A DNA stretch of 64,000 nt from Acidovorax temperans (GCF_006716905.1 NZ_VFPV01000002.1:496001-560000); one strand, 5' to 3'. Positions 33,480-43,105 are shown, numbered from the stretch's first letter. Numbers and translations are program-made. Notes: generated by a model from the letters alone, not told the origin.

Positions 33480-34255
33480 GTACCGCCATGCCGTTCAGTC
33501 CCGTCGCCATCATCCCGGTCTACAACCACCCGACGACCATCGGCGCCATGGTGCAGGGCGTGCTTGCCGCGGGCCTGCACTGCATTCTGGTGGACGACGG
33601 CTCCGAGCCCGGCTGCGCCGCCGTGCTCGATGCCCTGGCGCAGCAGCATGGCGCAGCGGTCACGCTGCTGCGCCTGCCGCAGAACCAGGGCAAGGGCGGC
33701 GCCGTGATGACCGGCATGCGCCATGCGCTGGCCGCGGGCCACAGCCACGCGCTGCAGATCGACGCCGACGGCCAGCACGCCGTGGCCGACATCCCGGCCT
33801 TCATCGCGCTCGCCCGGGCCCGGCCCGGGGCCATGGTCTGCGGCGCGCCCCGCTACGACGCTAGCGTGCCCAAAGCGCGCCTGTACGGCCGCTATGCCAC
33901 CCATGTGTGGGTGTGGATCAACACCTTGTCGCTGGATATCGAAGACTCGATGTGCGGCTTTCGTGTCTACCCGCTGCGCCATGCCATCGGTGTGATGGAC
34001 GGCGCACGCATCGGCAAGCACATGGAGTTCGACACCGAGATCCTTGTGCGCATGCACTGGAAGGGCGTGCCCTTCATCACCCAGCGCACGGCCGTCACCT
34101 ACCCTCAGGACGGGCTGTCGCACTTTCGCGTGTGGCGCGACAACGTGCTCATCTCGGGCATGCACACGCGCCTGTTCGGTGGCATGCTGCTGCGTAGCCC
34201 CGTGCTGCTGGCGCGCAAGCTCGTGGGCCAGCGCGGGGCAGGGCAGGCGGTATGA
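33476..34255 (+). CDS. Family-2 glycosyltransferase (APE)
   Basis: The 259-residue GT-A enzyme has 'VAIIPVYNHPTTIGAMVQGVL', 'CILVDDGSEPG', 'NQGKGGAVMTGMRHALA' and the DxD-type 'LQIDADGQH', then 'DSMCGFRVYPLRHA'. It probably adds a sugar or sugar-phosphate to the lipid carrier of the polyene. ATG 33476 overlaps the ligase stop; its own stop overlaps the next gene (ATGA). Confidence 0.88.
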   Translation: MSTAMPFSPVAIIPVYNHPTTIGAMVQGVLAAGLHCILVDDGSEPGCAAVLDALAQQHGAAVTLLRLPQNQGKGGAVMTGMRHALAAGHSHALQIDADGQHAVADIPAFIALARARPGAMVCGAPRYDASVPKARLYGRYATHVWVWINTLSLDIEDSMCGFRVYPLRHAIGVMDGARIGKHMEFDTEILVRMHWKGVPFITQRTAVTYPQDGLSHFRVWRDNVLISGMHTRLFGGMLLRSPVLLARKLVGQRGAGQAV

Positions 34256-35247
34256 CGGCCCCGGCGCCCGAACCGCAGGCACAGGCTGCTGAAGCCGCAT
34301 CCGCAGCCCCGCACTGGGCGCAGCTAGGCGAGAACACCTTTGTCGCCGGCATGTGGCTGCTCTACCAGGTGCACCGCTTCCTTGGGCGCTGGCCCTTTCT
34401 GCTGTGCCTGTACCCCGTGGTCGGCTACTACTGGCTGGTGAGCCCGGTGGCGCGCCGCGCCTCGCAGCAGTACCTGCAGCGCATGCAGTCCGCCCATGGC
34501 CTGTGGCCCGTCATGCCGGGCTGGCGCCAGAGCCAGCGCCACTTTCGCATGTTTGCCCAGGTGATCCTGGACAAGCTGCTCGCGCTCAGCGGGCGCTACC
34601 GCTTCGACAGCGTGGCCGTCACCGGGCGCGAAGCCCTGGATGCCCTGGCGCAGCGTGGCCAGGGTGCCGTGGTGGTCACCGCGCACATGGGCTGCATCGA
34701 GCTGTGCCGCGCCCTAGCCGAGCGGCGCGCGGGCCTGCGCCTGAACATCCTGGTGCACACTGCCCACGCCGAGCGCTTCAACCGCGTGCTGCAACGCCTG
34801 GCGCCCGACAGCGGCGTGAAGCTGCTGCAGGTGACCGATTTCAACGCCGCCACGGCCATGATGCTGGCCGAACGCGTGGCGCGCGGCGAGCTCATCGCCA
34901 TTGCCGGCGACCGCGTGCCCGTGCGCGAAAGCCGCATCACGCATGCCCCGTTCCTTGGCCAGCAGGCACCGTTCCCCTGCGGGCCCTACATCCTGGCCTC
35001 GGTGCTCGAATGCCCGCTGTTCTTCATGGGCTGCGTGCACGAGGGAACCGGCTATGCCGTCGAGTTCGTGCCGCTGGCCGAGCGCGTGCTGTTGCCGCGC
35101 GCCCGACGCGACCAGGCCATGGCCGGGTACGCAACCCTGTTTGCGCAGCAGCTCGAACGCATGCTGCGCAAGGCACCGTACGACTGGTTCAACTTCTTCC
35201 CATTCTGGGACCAGGGCACGCCCGCGCGCTCTGGTCACACTGCATGA
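34252..35247 (+). CDS. LpxL-like acyltransferase (APE)
   Basis: The 331-residue protein of the lipid A acyltransferase type (COG4261) has an N-terminal membrane helix ('WPFLLCLYPVVGYYWLV'), then 'GAVVVTAHMGCIELCRALAERR' (AHxG-x-x-E, equivalent to H-x4-E) and a downstream 'IAGDRVPVRES'. Probable O-acyl transfer step that joins the polyene to its lipid. In some APE clusters the GT2 and this domain are one fused protein; here they are two overlapping genes. Confidence 0.85.
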   Translation: MTAPAPEPQAQAAEAASAAPHWAQLGENTFVAGMWLLYQVHRFLGRWPFLLCLYPVVGYYWLVSPVARRASQQYLQRMQSAHGLWPVMPGWRQSQRHFRMFAQVILDKLLALSGRYRFDSVAVTGREALDALAQRGQGAVVVTAHMGCIELCRALAERRAGLRLNILVHTAHAERFNRVLQRLAPDSGVKLLQVTDFNAATAMMLAERVARGELIAIAGDRVPVRESRITHAPFLGQQAPFPCGPYILASVLECPLFFMGCVHEGTGYAVEFVPLAERVLLPRARRDQAMAGYATLFAQQLERMLRKAPYDWFNFFPFWDQGTPARSGHTA

Positions 35248-35286
35248 TTCACCTTTCCGCCACCCCACCGACCCAGAGGCGCGCCC

Positions 35287-35727
35287 ATGTCCACTGAGAA
35301 AGAGCTGGCCTCGCGCGAGCGACTGACCCACGAGATCGAGATCACGCCCGCGTTCTACGACATCGACGTGATGGAGATCGTTTACCACGGCCACTACGTG
35401 CGCTTTCTGGAACTGGCGCGCAGCGCGCTGCTGGCGCAATTTGACTACGACTACCCGCGCATGCGCGAGTCGGGCTACGGTTGGCCCGTGGTGGACATGC
35501 GCCTCAAATACGTGCGTCCGGCCACCTTTGGTCAGGTGCTCAAGGTGCGCGCCACCATCACTGAGTGGGAGAACCGCCTGCGCATCGACTACCTCATCAC
35601 CGACGCCGCCACGGGCCAGAAGGTCAACAGCGCCCACACCATCCAGGTGGCGGTGGACATGCAGACCCGCGCTATGTGCTTCGTCTGCCCGCCTGTGCTG
35701 TGGGAACGGCTGGGGGTGGCGCCATGA
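35287..35727 (+). CDS. 4HBT-type acyl thioesterase (APE)
   Basis: The 146-residue hot-dog thioesterase has 'YDIDVMEIVYHGHYVRFLELAR' (catalytic D-x4-VYHxxY pattern) and 'GWPVVDMRLKYVRPATFGQVLKV'. It likely releases polyene or edits ACPs. Starts 39 bases after the previous stop and overlaps the LolA-like gene by 4 bases. Confidence 0.88.
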   Translation: MSTEKELASRERLTHEIEITPAFYDIDVMEIVYHGHYVRFLELARSALLAQFDYDYPRMRESGYGWPVVDMRLKYVRPATFGQVLKVRATITEWENRLRIDYLITDAATGQKVNSAHTIQVAVDMQTRAMCFVCPPVLWERLGVAP

Positions 35728-36359
35728 AGATGGTCCAGTGGATCCGCATGTTCGCCCTGGCCCTGCTCGTTCTGGCCCTACTGCCCGCCAAGGCGGCCGA
35801 GCCTGGCGCCCAGGAGCTGCTGGCCCAGGTGCGCCAGCGCGTGCAGGACGCGCCAGTGGTGCGTGGCGCGTTCGAACAGCTGAAAACCGTCAAGGGCTTC
35901 AAGCAGTCGCTGCGCTCCAGCGGCGATTTCATCGTGGCGCGCGGCAAGGGCATCGTCTGGCATGTGCTCAAACCTTTCGAGTCCACCCTAGTGGTGCGGC
36001 CCGACAGCCTGCAGTCGCGCGGGAGCGATGGCAAGCTCACCACCCAGATGCGCGCGCAGGACGAGCCTGTGCTGCGCACCGTCAATGCCATGCTGTTCGC
36101 AGTGATGTCGGCCAACCTGGCCGAGCTGGCCCAGCACTTCGAGGTGACGGGGCAGGTAGCGCCCAAGGGCTGGTCGCTGCGCCTGGTGCCACGCGACCCC
36201 ACGCTGGCCCAGTGGCTCAGCGCGGTGGACCTGCAGGGCAACCAGTTCGTGCAGGAGGTGAAGCTGCAGGAGGCGCGCGGTGACGCCAGCGTGATCCGCA
36301 TCCTCGCGCCCGTGGCCGAGAACGCCCTGCGCCCGCAGGACGCGGCCCAGTTCGAATGA
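35724..36359 (+). CDS. LolA-like outer-membrane lipoprotein carrier (APE)
   Basis: The 211-residue protein has a signal peptide ('FALALLVLALLPAKAAE') and a LolA-type fold ('GAFEQLKTVKGFKQSLRSSGDFIVARGKGIVWHVLKPFESTLVV'). It probably ferries the aryl-polyene lipid across the periplasm. It overlaps the thioesterase and the exporter gene by 4 bases each. Confidence 0.85.
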   Translation: MKMVQWIRMFALALLVLALLPAKAAEPGAQELLAQVRQRVQDAPVVRGAFEQLKTVKGFKQSLRSSGDFIVARGKGIVWHVLKPFESTLVVRPDSLQSRGSDGKLTTQMRAQDEPVLRTVNAMLFAVMSANLAELAQHFEVTGQVAPKGWSLRLVPRDPTLAQWLSAVDLQGNQFVQEVKLQEARGDASVIRILAPVAENALRPQDAAQFE

Positions 36360-38707
36360 CGAGCGCGACCCCCGCGTACGACGCCGCCCCCGGCTGGCTG
36401 TGGCGCACGGCCGCGCTGGCCTGGCTGCTCGCGGTGCTGGCCGTGGGCCTGCACCAGTGGCAGTTCTGGAAGCACGACGGCATCGACACCGATGTGATGG
36501 CCCTCCTGCCCGTGAACGAGCAGGCCCCCGGCGTGGCCCTGGCCACCGAGCAACTGGTGGGCCAGATGTCGCGCCAGGTGGTGGTGCTGATCGGCGCCTC
36601 CGAGTGGGCCGACGCGCGCGCTGCCGTGCAGGTGCTGCGCCAGTCGCTGGCCAGTGGCGCCGGCGCGCGGCTGCGCGAAGACGCCATGACGCAAAAAACC
36701 TCCATGGACGCCGCGCTCGGCTTCTACCAGCCCTGGCGCGAACGCCTGCTCACCCCGCAGCAGCGCGCCATGCTGGCGGGCACGCCCGATGCCGCCCTGG
36801 TGCAAAAGGCGCTGCAGGACCTGTACCAGCCCGCCGTGCAGGCCCGGCTGTCCGACTGGGTGGGCGACCCGCTGGGCCTGTGGACCCAGTGGTGGGCCGC
36901 CCGCGGCGCGCAAAGCCAGGCCCGCCCGCGCGATGGAGAGTTGTGGGCGGCCGCCGACGGCCTGCAGTGGGCCGTGCTGCAGTACACGCTGGAGGGCTCA
37001 GCCTTCCGCCTCTCGGGCGAGCCGGTGCTCGACGGGGCCCTGCAGAACGCGCTGGCCCAGGTGCATGCGAAGTGGCCCGGCGCCCGCATGGTCACGGCCG
37101 GCGTGCCCCTGCATGCCGAGGCGGCCGCCGTGCAGGCCCATTGGGAGATCAACACCATCGGCTGGGGCTCGCTCGCGGGCGTGCTGCTGCTGGCCTGGCT
37201 GGCCTTTCGCTCGCTGCGGCCGGTGGCGCTGGTGGGCGTGTCGCTGCTGGTGGGCTGCGCTGTGGCGCTGTCGGCCACGGCACTGCTGTTCGGGCAGGTG
37301 CACCTCTTGACCCTGGTGTTCGGCGCCAGCCTGGTGGGCGTGGCCGAAGACTATGGCATCCACTACTTTGCCAGCCGCCAGGGCGCGCCCGGGCGCAGCC
37401 CGCACGGGCTGATGCGCGGGCTCATGCCGGCGCTGTGGCTGGCCCTGGGCACCAGCGCCATCGCCTACCTGGCGCTGGGGGCCGCGGCCTTTCCGGGCCT
37501 GCGCCAGATGGCGGTGTTCTCGGTGGTGGGGCTCACGGCCGCCATGCTTACCGTGGTCTGCTGGTTCCCCTGGCTGGACCGGGGCACCATGCCGCACAGC
37601 CGCGTTGCCGACCGCATCGGCCAGACCCTGACGGCCTGGCCGCGCTGGCGCCAGGCCTTGCCCGGCTCGCTGGCCGCGTGCGCAGCCATGGCACTGGCGC
37701 TGTGGCTGCTGGGCGGCCTGCGCGCGCAGGACGATGTGCGCCAGCTGCAAAACGGCTCGGCCACCCTGGTGGCCCAGCAGCGCCAGGTGGGCGAGATCCT
37801 GGGCCTGCCCAGCCCCGCGCAGTTCTACCTGGTGCAGGGCGATACGCCCGAGCAGGTGCTGCAGCGCGAAGAAGAACTCAAGGACAAGCTCGACGCCCTG
37901 GTCGCGCGCCAGCTGCTGGCGGGCTACAGTGCCGTGTCCGACTGGGTACCCTCGGCCCGCCGCCAGGACAGCGATGCACAACTGGTGGCGCGCGCCCACG
38001 GGGTCGTCTACCAGGGCGTGAATGCCGCACTCGGCGAAAGCTTTGCCCGCGCCGATGCCCCCGCGCCCGCGCCGCTCACCGTGCAGGCCTGGCTGGCCCA
38101 GCCGATTGCGACCGCCGCCCGCCCGCTGTGGCTGGGCGAGCGCGAGGGCCGCTACCGCAGTCTGGTCATGCTGCGCGGCGTGGCCGACCTGCAATCGCTG
38201 CCCGCGCTGGCCGGAGCCGCCCAGGGGCTCGAAGGCGTGGCCTGGGTCGACAAGCCCGCCGAAATCTCGGCCCTGCTGCAGCGCTACCGCATCTCCATGA
38301 CCGAGCTGCTGCTGCTGGGCCATGTGCTGGTGCTGGTCGCCCTGTGGCTGCGCTTTGGCCGCAAGGCCTGGCGCGCCTGGATGCCCACCGTGCTGGCCAG
38401 CCTGGTGGTGGTGGCCGCGCTCACGGCCTTCGGCGCACCCTGGCAGCTGTTCAACGTGCTGGCGCTCATGCTGCTGCTGGGCGTGGGCATCGACTACGGC
38501 ATCTTCCTGCAGGAGCACGAGGACGACCCCCACGCCTGGCTGGCCGTGGTCATCGGTGCGGGCAGCACCTGGCTGTCGTTCGGGCTGCTGGGCCTGTCGG
38601 CCACGCCCGCGCTCAAGGCCTTCGGCCTCACACTGATGCTGGGCCTGCCGCTGGTGCTGGTGCTGGCGCCGCTGTTTCGCAGCCCCACCGTCTCCAAGGA
38701 ACATTGA
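36356..38707 (+). CDS. MMPL/RND-type exporter (APE)
   Basis: The 783-residue protein has two halves of about six transmembrane helices each, with large periplasmic loops after helices 1 and 7. Recognisable RND segments are 'LLTLVFGASLVGVAEDYGIHYFASRQ' and 'NVLALMLLLGVGIDYGIFLQEHED' (G-x-x-x-D-Y-G/I in TM4 and TM10). It is expected to move the lipid-linked polyene outward. It overlaps both neighbours. Confidence 0.9.
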   Translation: MTSATPAYDAAPGWLWRTAALAWLLAVLAVGLHQWQFWKHDGIDTDVMALLPVNEQAPGVALATEQLVGQMSRQVVVLIGASEWADARAAVQVLRQSLASGAGARLREDAMTQKTSMDAALGFYQPWRERLLTPQQRAMLAGTPDAALVQKALQDLYQPAVQARLSDWVGDPLGLWTQWWAARGAQSQARPRDGELWAAADGLQWAVLQYTLEGSAFRLSGEPVLDGALQNALAQVHAKWPGARMVTAGVPLHAEAAAVQAHWEINTIGWGSLAGVLLLAWLAFRSLRPVALVGVSLLVGCAVALSATALLFGQVHLLTLVFGASLVGVAEDYGIHYFASRQGAPGRSPHGLMRGLMPALWLALGTSAIAYLALGAAAFPGLRQMAVFSVVGLTAAMLTVVCWFPWLDRGTMPHSRVADRIGQTLTAWPRWRQALPGSLAACAAMALALWLLGGLRAQDDVRQLQNGSATLVAQQRQVGEILGLPSPAQFYLVQGDTPEQVLQREEELKDKLDALVARQLLAGYSAVSDWVPSARRQDSDAQLVARAHGVVYQGVNAALGESFARADAPAPAPLTVQAWLAQPIATAARPLWLGEREGRYRSLVMLRGVADLQSLPALAGAAQGLEGVAWVDKPAEISALLQRYRISMTELLLLGHVLVLVALWLRFGRKAWRAWMPTVLASLVVVAALTAFGAPWQLFNVLALMLLLGVGIDYGIFLQEHEDDPHAWLAVVIGAGSTWLSFGLLGLSATPALKAFGLTLMLGLPLVLVLAPLFRSPTVSKEH

Positions 38708-39978
38708 TGCAAGATCGCCGCATGGAACAGACCGAGGTACTTATCGTGGGCGCCGGCCCTTCGGGCGCGGTGGCCGCCGGCCTGCTGCGCAAGCAGGGCC
38801 GCCAGGTGCTGGTGATTGAGAAAGAAAGCTTTCCGCGCTTTTCCATCGGCGAAAGCCTGCTGCCCCAGAGCATGGCCTACATCGAAGAGGCGGGCATGCT
38901 GCAGGACGTGGTGGAGGCGGGCTTCCAGTACAAGAACGGCGCGGCCTTCGCCAAGGGCGAGCTGCGCACCGAGTTCGACTTCCGCGACAAGTTCTCGCCC
39001 GGCTGGGGCACCACGTACCAGGTGCAGCGCGGCGACTTCGACAAGGTGCTGGCCGATGCCGCCGCCAAGGCCGGCGCCCAGGTGCGCTACCGCCACACCG
39101 TGACGGCGGTGGACGTGTCGGGCGAGCAGCCTGAGGTATCGGTCACTTCGCCCGAAGGCGAGGAATACACCGTGCGTGCGCGCTTTTTGCTCGACGCCAG
39201 CGGCTTCGCGCGCATCCTGCCGCGCATGCTGCAGCTCGAACGCCCCTCGGACTTCCCGGTGCGCGGCGCGCTGTTCACGCACATCGAGGACGGCATCGCC
39301 CACGGCGACATGGACCGCAGCAAGATCCTGATCTCGGTGCACCCGGTGCACCACGAGGTCTGGTTCTGGACCATTCCGTTTTCCAACGGCCGCTGCTCGC
39401 AGGGCGTGGTGGCCACGCCCGAGTACCTGGCGCGCTACCCGGGCAGCGAGGTCGAGCGCCTGCGCGCCATCATTGCCGAGACCCCGAGCCTGGCCCATGT
39501 GCTGCGCAACGCCGTGTGGGACACGCCGGGCCGCTCCATCACCGGCTATGCGGCCAACGTCACCGCGCTGTGGGGCCGGGGCTATGCCCTGCTGGGCAAT
39601 GCGGGCGAGTTCCTCGACCCGGTGTTCTCCAGCGGCGTGACCATCGCCGTCACCTCGGCCAGCCTGGCTGCGCGCTGCATCGATCGCGCCTGGCGCGGCG
39701 AGGCGGTGGACTGGCAGCAGAACTACGCCGTGCCGCTGCAGGCCGGGGTGAACACCTTCCGCGCCTTCGTGCAGGGCTGGTACGACGGCAGCTTCCAGGA
39801 CGTGATCTTCCACGCGCAGCACAGCCCCGAGATCCGCCGCATGATCGCCTCCATCCTGGCCGGCTACGCATGGGACGCGAAGAACCCCTATGTCGCCGAG
39901 CCGCAGCGCCGCCTGCAGGTGCTGGGCGAGCTGTGCCGCGGGCAGCAGCCGTTGCAGCGGGGAGGCGTGCCCGCATGA
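38707..39978 (+). CDS. FAD-dependent halogenase-like oxidoreductase (APE)
   Basis: The 423-residue flavoprotein has a Rossmann FAD site (VGAGPSGAVAA), GESLLPQS, and the segment WFWTIPF, a match to the WxWxIP motif of flavin-dependent halogenases, then 'LLGNAGEFLDPVFSSGVTIAVTSA' (FAD site). Xanthomonadin, a brominated aryl polyene, has a halogenase-like gene in its cluster. This enzyme may halogenate the aryl head or carry out another oxidation; some family members do not halogenate. The gene begins at ATG 38707, overlapping the exporter stop (TGATG). Confidence 0.82.
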   Translation: MQDRRMEQTEVLIVGAGPSGAVAAGLLRKQGRQVLVIEKESFPRFSIGESLLPQSMAYIEEAGMLQDVVEAGFQYKNGAAFAKGELRTEFDFRDKFSPGWGTTYQVQRGDFDKVLADAAAKAGAQVRYRHTVTAVDVSGEQPEVSVTSPEGEEYTVRARFLLDASGFARILPRMLQLERPSDFPVRGALFTHIEDGIAHGDMDRSKILISVHPVHHEVWFWTIPFSNGRCSQGVVATPEYLARYPGSEVERLRAIIAETPSLAHVLRNAVWDTPGRSITGYAANVTALWGRGYALLGNAGEFLDPVFSSGVTIAVTSASLAARCIDRAWRGEAVDWQQNYAVPLQAGVNTFRAFVQGWYDGSFQDVIFHAQHSPEIRRMIASILAGYAWDAKNPYVAEPQRRLQVLGELCRGQQPLQRGGVPA

Positions 39979-40559
39979 AGTCCGCCATGGCAGGTCGCTG
40001 CGCGGCCATGGCGTTGCTGCTGTCGCTGCTGGCGGGCTGTGCGTCCCTGGGCGCACCGCAGGCCGCGCGCACCCCGCCGCTGGCCCTGGCGCCTGCGGCC
40101 CTGCGCTGCGAGGCGGCAGTGCAGCAGCGCATCACGGTGGAGCTGCCCGGCCGCCCCGCGCAGCAGCTCGAAGCCCTGCTCGAAGTCGATGCCGAGGCCG
40201 TGCGCCTGGCCTTCTTCGTGGTGGGGCAGGGCGTGGGCAGCATGGTGTGGGACGGCTGGCAGTGGCACAAGGAGCTCTCGCGCCAATGGCCCGCGCAGCT
40301 CACGCCCGAGCAGGTGCTCAGCGACCTGCAGCTGGCCTTCTGGCCCGCGCGCGCCGTGCAGCGCGCCGTGCAGCCACCCTGGAGCGTGGAGGCATACGCC
40401 ACCGGGCGCCGCCTGCTGCGCGATGGCCGGGAGCAGGTGCGCGTGCAGTTCGTCGGCAGCACCGCCGTCGAGATCATCTACCCCGATGGGGCCTTCACCT
40501 TGCGCGTCGAATCGCCCGGGGGCTCCCGACTGTGCGCCCCGGCGCAGGAGCCTTTGTGA
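39975..40559 (+). CDS. APE-cluster lipoprotein (DUF3261-like)
   Basis: The 194-residue protein has lipobox LLAGCAS (Cys about 22). The mature domain has 'RITVELPGRPAQQLEALLEVDAEAVRLAFFVVGQGVGSMVWDG' and 'LTPEQVLSDLQLAFWP', a layout common to DUF3261 lipoproteins of APE clusters. It may be the outer-membrane acceptor for the LolA-like carrier, as LolB is for LolA. ATGA overlaps on both sides. Confidence 0.82.
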   Translation: MKSAMAGRCAAMALLLSLLAGCASLGAPQAARTPPLALAPAALRCEAAVQQRITVELPGRPAQQLEALLEVDAEAVRLAFFVVGQGVGSMVWDGWQWHKELSRQWPAQLTPEQVLSDLQLAFWPARAVQRAVQPPWSVEAYATGRRLLRDGREQVRVQFVGSTAVEIIYPDGAFTLRVESPGGSRLCAPAQEPL

Positions 40560-41755
40560 TGGCACGCCCGCATGTCTACCTGAACGCCGCATCGGCCCAC
40601 AGCGCGCTGGGGCTCAGCGCCGCCGCCATGCGTGCGCACCTGTTCGCCGCCACCGACCCCGCCACCCTGCAGTGGACCGAGCGCTACTCCCCCGGCCGCC
40701 TGCTGCCCCTGGGCTGCCTGCCGACAGACGCCGTGCTGCCCGCGCTGGACTTTGCGCCCGTGCACCAGCGCTCGCGCAACAACGCGCTGGCCTGGGGCGC
40801 CATGCAGGCGCTGCAGGCCGATGTGGCGCAGGCCATCGCCCGCTTCGGTGCTGCACGCGTGGCCCTGGTGGTGGGCACCAGCACCGGCGGCATCGAAGAA
40901 GGCGAGGTGGCCGCGCGCCACCTGCTGCTGGGGGGCGGCTTTCCGCCCAGCTTTGCCTATGCCGTGCAGGAGATGGGCAACGTGGCCCAGTTCCTGGCGC
41001 AGCACCTAGGCATCCGCGGGCCGGCGCACACCATCTCCACCGCCTGCTCCTCGGGCGCCAAGGCCCTGGCCTCGGCCGCTCGGCTGCTGCAGTCGGGCAT
41101 GGCCGACGTGGTGCTGGCCGGCGGCGTGGATGCGCTGGCGCGCTTCACCGTGGGCGGCTTCAGCGCGCTGGAGGCCGTGTCCCCCGAGCGCTGCAACCCC
41201 TTGTCAGCCAACCGGCGGGGCATCAACCTGGGCGAGGCGGCGGCCTTTTTCGTGCTGAGCCGAGAGCCCGGCCCCGTGCGCCTGGCCGGCTGGGGCGAAT
41301 CGCAGGACGCGCACCACATGTCCGCCCCCGACCCCACGGGCCAGGGCGCTGCCGCAGCCATGCAGCAGGCGCTGGCGCGTGCAGGCATGCAGCCCGCGGC
41401 GGTGGACTACGTCAACCTGCACGGCACGGCCACGCCGCACAACGATGCCATGGAGAGCCGGGCCGTGCAGGCCGTGCTGGGCACCGAGGTCGCGGCCAGC
41501 TCCACCAAGCCGCTCACCGGCCACGCCCTGGCCGCCGCCGGCGCGCTCGAAGCCGCCGTGGCCTGGCATGTGCTGCACGACAATCCCGAGGGCAGGCTGC
41601 CCGTGCACTGGTGGGACGGCGCGGCCGACCCCGCCATGCCGGCCCTGGCCGCCGTGGCGCCGGGCATGCGCCTTTCGCGCGCGGCCCGCGCCGTGCTGAG
41701 CAACTCCTTTGCCTTTGGCGGCAGCAACAGCAGCCTGCTGTTCGAGGCCGCCTGA
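40559..41755 (+). CDS. Beta-ketoacyl-ACP synthase, ApeO-like
   Basis: The 398-residue KS has active-site Cys163 (STACSSGAK), histidines in HGTATPHND and KPLTGHALAAAG, and a C-terminal 'SNSFAFGGSNSS'. The triad is complete, so it is a condensing enzyme. Position between the lipoprotein and the dehydratase matches ApeO, partner of the ApeC-like factor. ATG 40559 shares a base with the upstream stop. Confidence 0.9.
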   Translation: MARPHVYLNAASAHSALGLSAAAMRAHLFAATDPATLQWTERYSPGRLLPLGCLPTDAVLPALDFAPVHQRSRNNALAWGAMQALQADVAQAIARFGAARVALVVGTSTGGIEEGEVAARHLLLGGGFPPSFAYAVQEMGNVAQFLAQHLGIRGPAHTISTACSSGAKALASAARLLQSGMADVVLAGGVDALARFTVGGFSALEAVSPERCNPLSANRRGINLGEAAAFFVLSREPGPVRLAGWGESQDAHHMSAPDPTGQGAAAAMQQALARAGMQPAAVDYVNLHGTATPHNDAMESRAVQAVLGTEVAASSTKPLTGHALAAAGALEAAVAWHVLHDNPEGRLPVHWWDGAADPAMPALAAVAPGMRLSRAARAVLSNSFAFGGSNSSLLFEAA

Positions 41756-41758
41756 CGA

Positions 41759-42265
41759 ATGACGACAAGCCGATCGATGAGCACCACCACCACCGAACTG
41801 TTACCCGTAGAGAACTATGTGCCCCACCGGGGCGCCATGCTGTTGCTGGACCGCCTGGTCGCCGCCGGCGTGGACAGCGCCGTGGCCGAGGTCCGGGTGC
41901 CGCGCGGAGGCCTGTTCCTGCACGATGCCGGCATGCCCTCCTGGGTGGGCATGGAGTACATGGCGCAGACGGTGGCCGCCTGGGCCGGCTGGAACGCGCT
42001 GCGCAAGGGCCAGACCGTGAAGATCGGCTTTCTGCTCGGCTCGCGCAAGTACGAGACGGCCCAGGCCTACTTTGCCCCGGGCGCACTGCTCAAGGTCAGC
42101 GTGGACTGCGACATGATGGGCGACAACGGCCTGGGCATGTTCGACTGCCGCATCCATGCCGAAGATGAGACGGAATTGGCACGTGCGCGCATTTCCGTCT
42201 TTGAGCCCGAGGACGGTAGCGCCTATATTTCCCCATCGCCTTCATCGCCCCCATCGGGCCAGTGA
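41759..42265 (+). CDS. Hot-dog dehydratase, ApeP-like
   Basis: The 168-residue protein with 'VENYVPHRGAMLLLDRLVAAG', 'PSWVGMEYMAQTVAAWAGW' and 'GFLLGSRKYE' shows the FabZ/ApeP layout with catalytic-type histidine in VPHRGAM and glutamate in GMEYMAQ. ApeP is described to pair with ApeI as a dehydratase heterodimer; here the ApeI-like part is fused to the ligase. ATG 41759 or 41777. Confidence 0.85.
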   Translation: MTTSRSMSTTTTELLPVENYVPHRGAMLLLDRLVAAGVDSAVAEVRVPRGGLFLHDAGMPSWVGMEYMAQTVAAWAGWNALRKGQTVKIGFLLGSRKYETAQAYFAPGALLKVSVDCDMMGDNGLGMFDCRIHAEDETELARARISVFEPEDGSAYISPSPSSPPSGQ

Positions 42266-42313
42266 GGGCTGGCAAAAAATAGATACAACAACAGGTTACA
42301 ACCGATACCGAGA

Positions 42314-43105
42314 ATGAATGAGCCGACGACGAAGACGGCGACCGGCGCCGCGCCCGCTGCAGCAGCAGCAACGGCTGCCACCACCACCGTGCTGGTGACC
42401 GGCTCCAGCCGGGGCATAGGCCGGGCCATTGCGCTGCGCCTGGCGCGGGACGGCCACGACATCGTGGTGCATTGCCGAAGCGGCATCGAGCAGGCGCACA
42501 GCGCCGCGGCCGAGATAGCGGCCCTGGGCCGCAGCGCGCGCGTGCTGCAGTTCGACGTGGCCGACCGCGCCGCCTGCGCCGCCGCGCTGGAGGCCGACAT
42601 GGAGGCCCATGGCGCCTACTACGGCGTGGTCTGCAATGCCGGCATCGCCATGGACAACGCCTTTCCCGCCATGACCGGCGAGGAGTGGGACCGCGTGGTA
42701 CACACCAACCTCGACGCCTTCTACAACGTGCTGCACCCCGTGGTCATGCCTATGGTGCGCCGGCGCAAGCCCGGGCGCATCGTCACGCTGGCCTCGGTCT
42801 CGGCCCTCATGGGCAACCGCGGCCAGGCCAACTACAGCGCGGCCAAGGCCGGCGTGATCGCCGCCACCAAGACGCTGGCCATCGAGCTGGCCAAGCGCAA
42901 CATCACCGTCAACTGCGTGGCCCCGGGCCTGATCGACACCGAGATGGTGAGCGAAGAGGTGCTGGAGCACGCGCTCGAGATGATTCCCATGCGCCGCATG
43001 GGCACGGTGGACGAGGTGGCCGGGGCGGTCGCCTTCCTGCTGGGGGCCGAGGCCTCGTACATCACGCGCCAGGTGATTTCGGTCAACGGGGGGATGGTCG
43101 GATGA
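42314..43105 (+). CDS. FabG-like beta-ketoacyl-ACP reductase, ApeQ-like
   Basis: The 263-residue SDR has NADPH site TGSSRGIGRA, NAG, catalytic Ser in LASVSALMGNRGQANYSAAKAG (Y-x3-K), and 'VAPGLIDTEMV'. An extra alanine-rich N-terminus of about 24 residues precedes the fold. The 48 bases before it are AT-rich and may contain a secondary promoter. The stop overlaps the next KS start. Confidence 0.93.
   Translation: MNEPTTKTATGAAPAAAAATAATTTVLVTGSSRGIGRAIALRLARDGHDIVVHCRSGIEQAHSAAAEIAALGRSARVLQFDVADRAACAAALEADMEAHGAYYGVVCNAGIAMDNAFPAMTGEEWDRVVHTNLDAFYNVLHPVVMPMVRRRKPGRIVTLASVSALMGNRGQANYSAAKAGVIAATKTLAIELAKRNITVNCVAPGLIDTEMVSEEVLEHALEMIPMRRMGTVDEVAGAVAFLLGAEASYITRQVISVNGGMVG

Noticed and set aside
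36400..39978. A very long plus-strand frame (about 1190 residues) spanning the MMPL and halogenase-like genes
   Set aside because: Only its 3' end matches the flavoenzyme; the upstream part is an out-of-frame reading of high-GC MMPL sequence with no domain.
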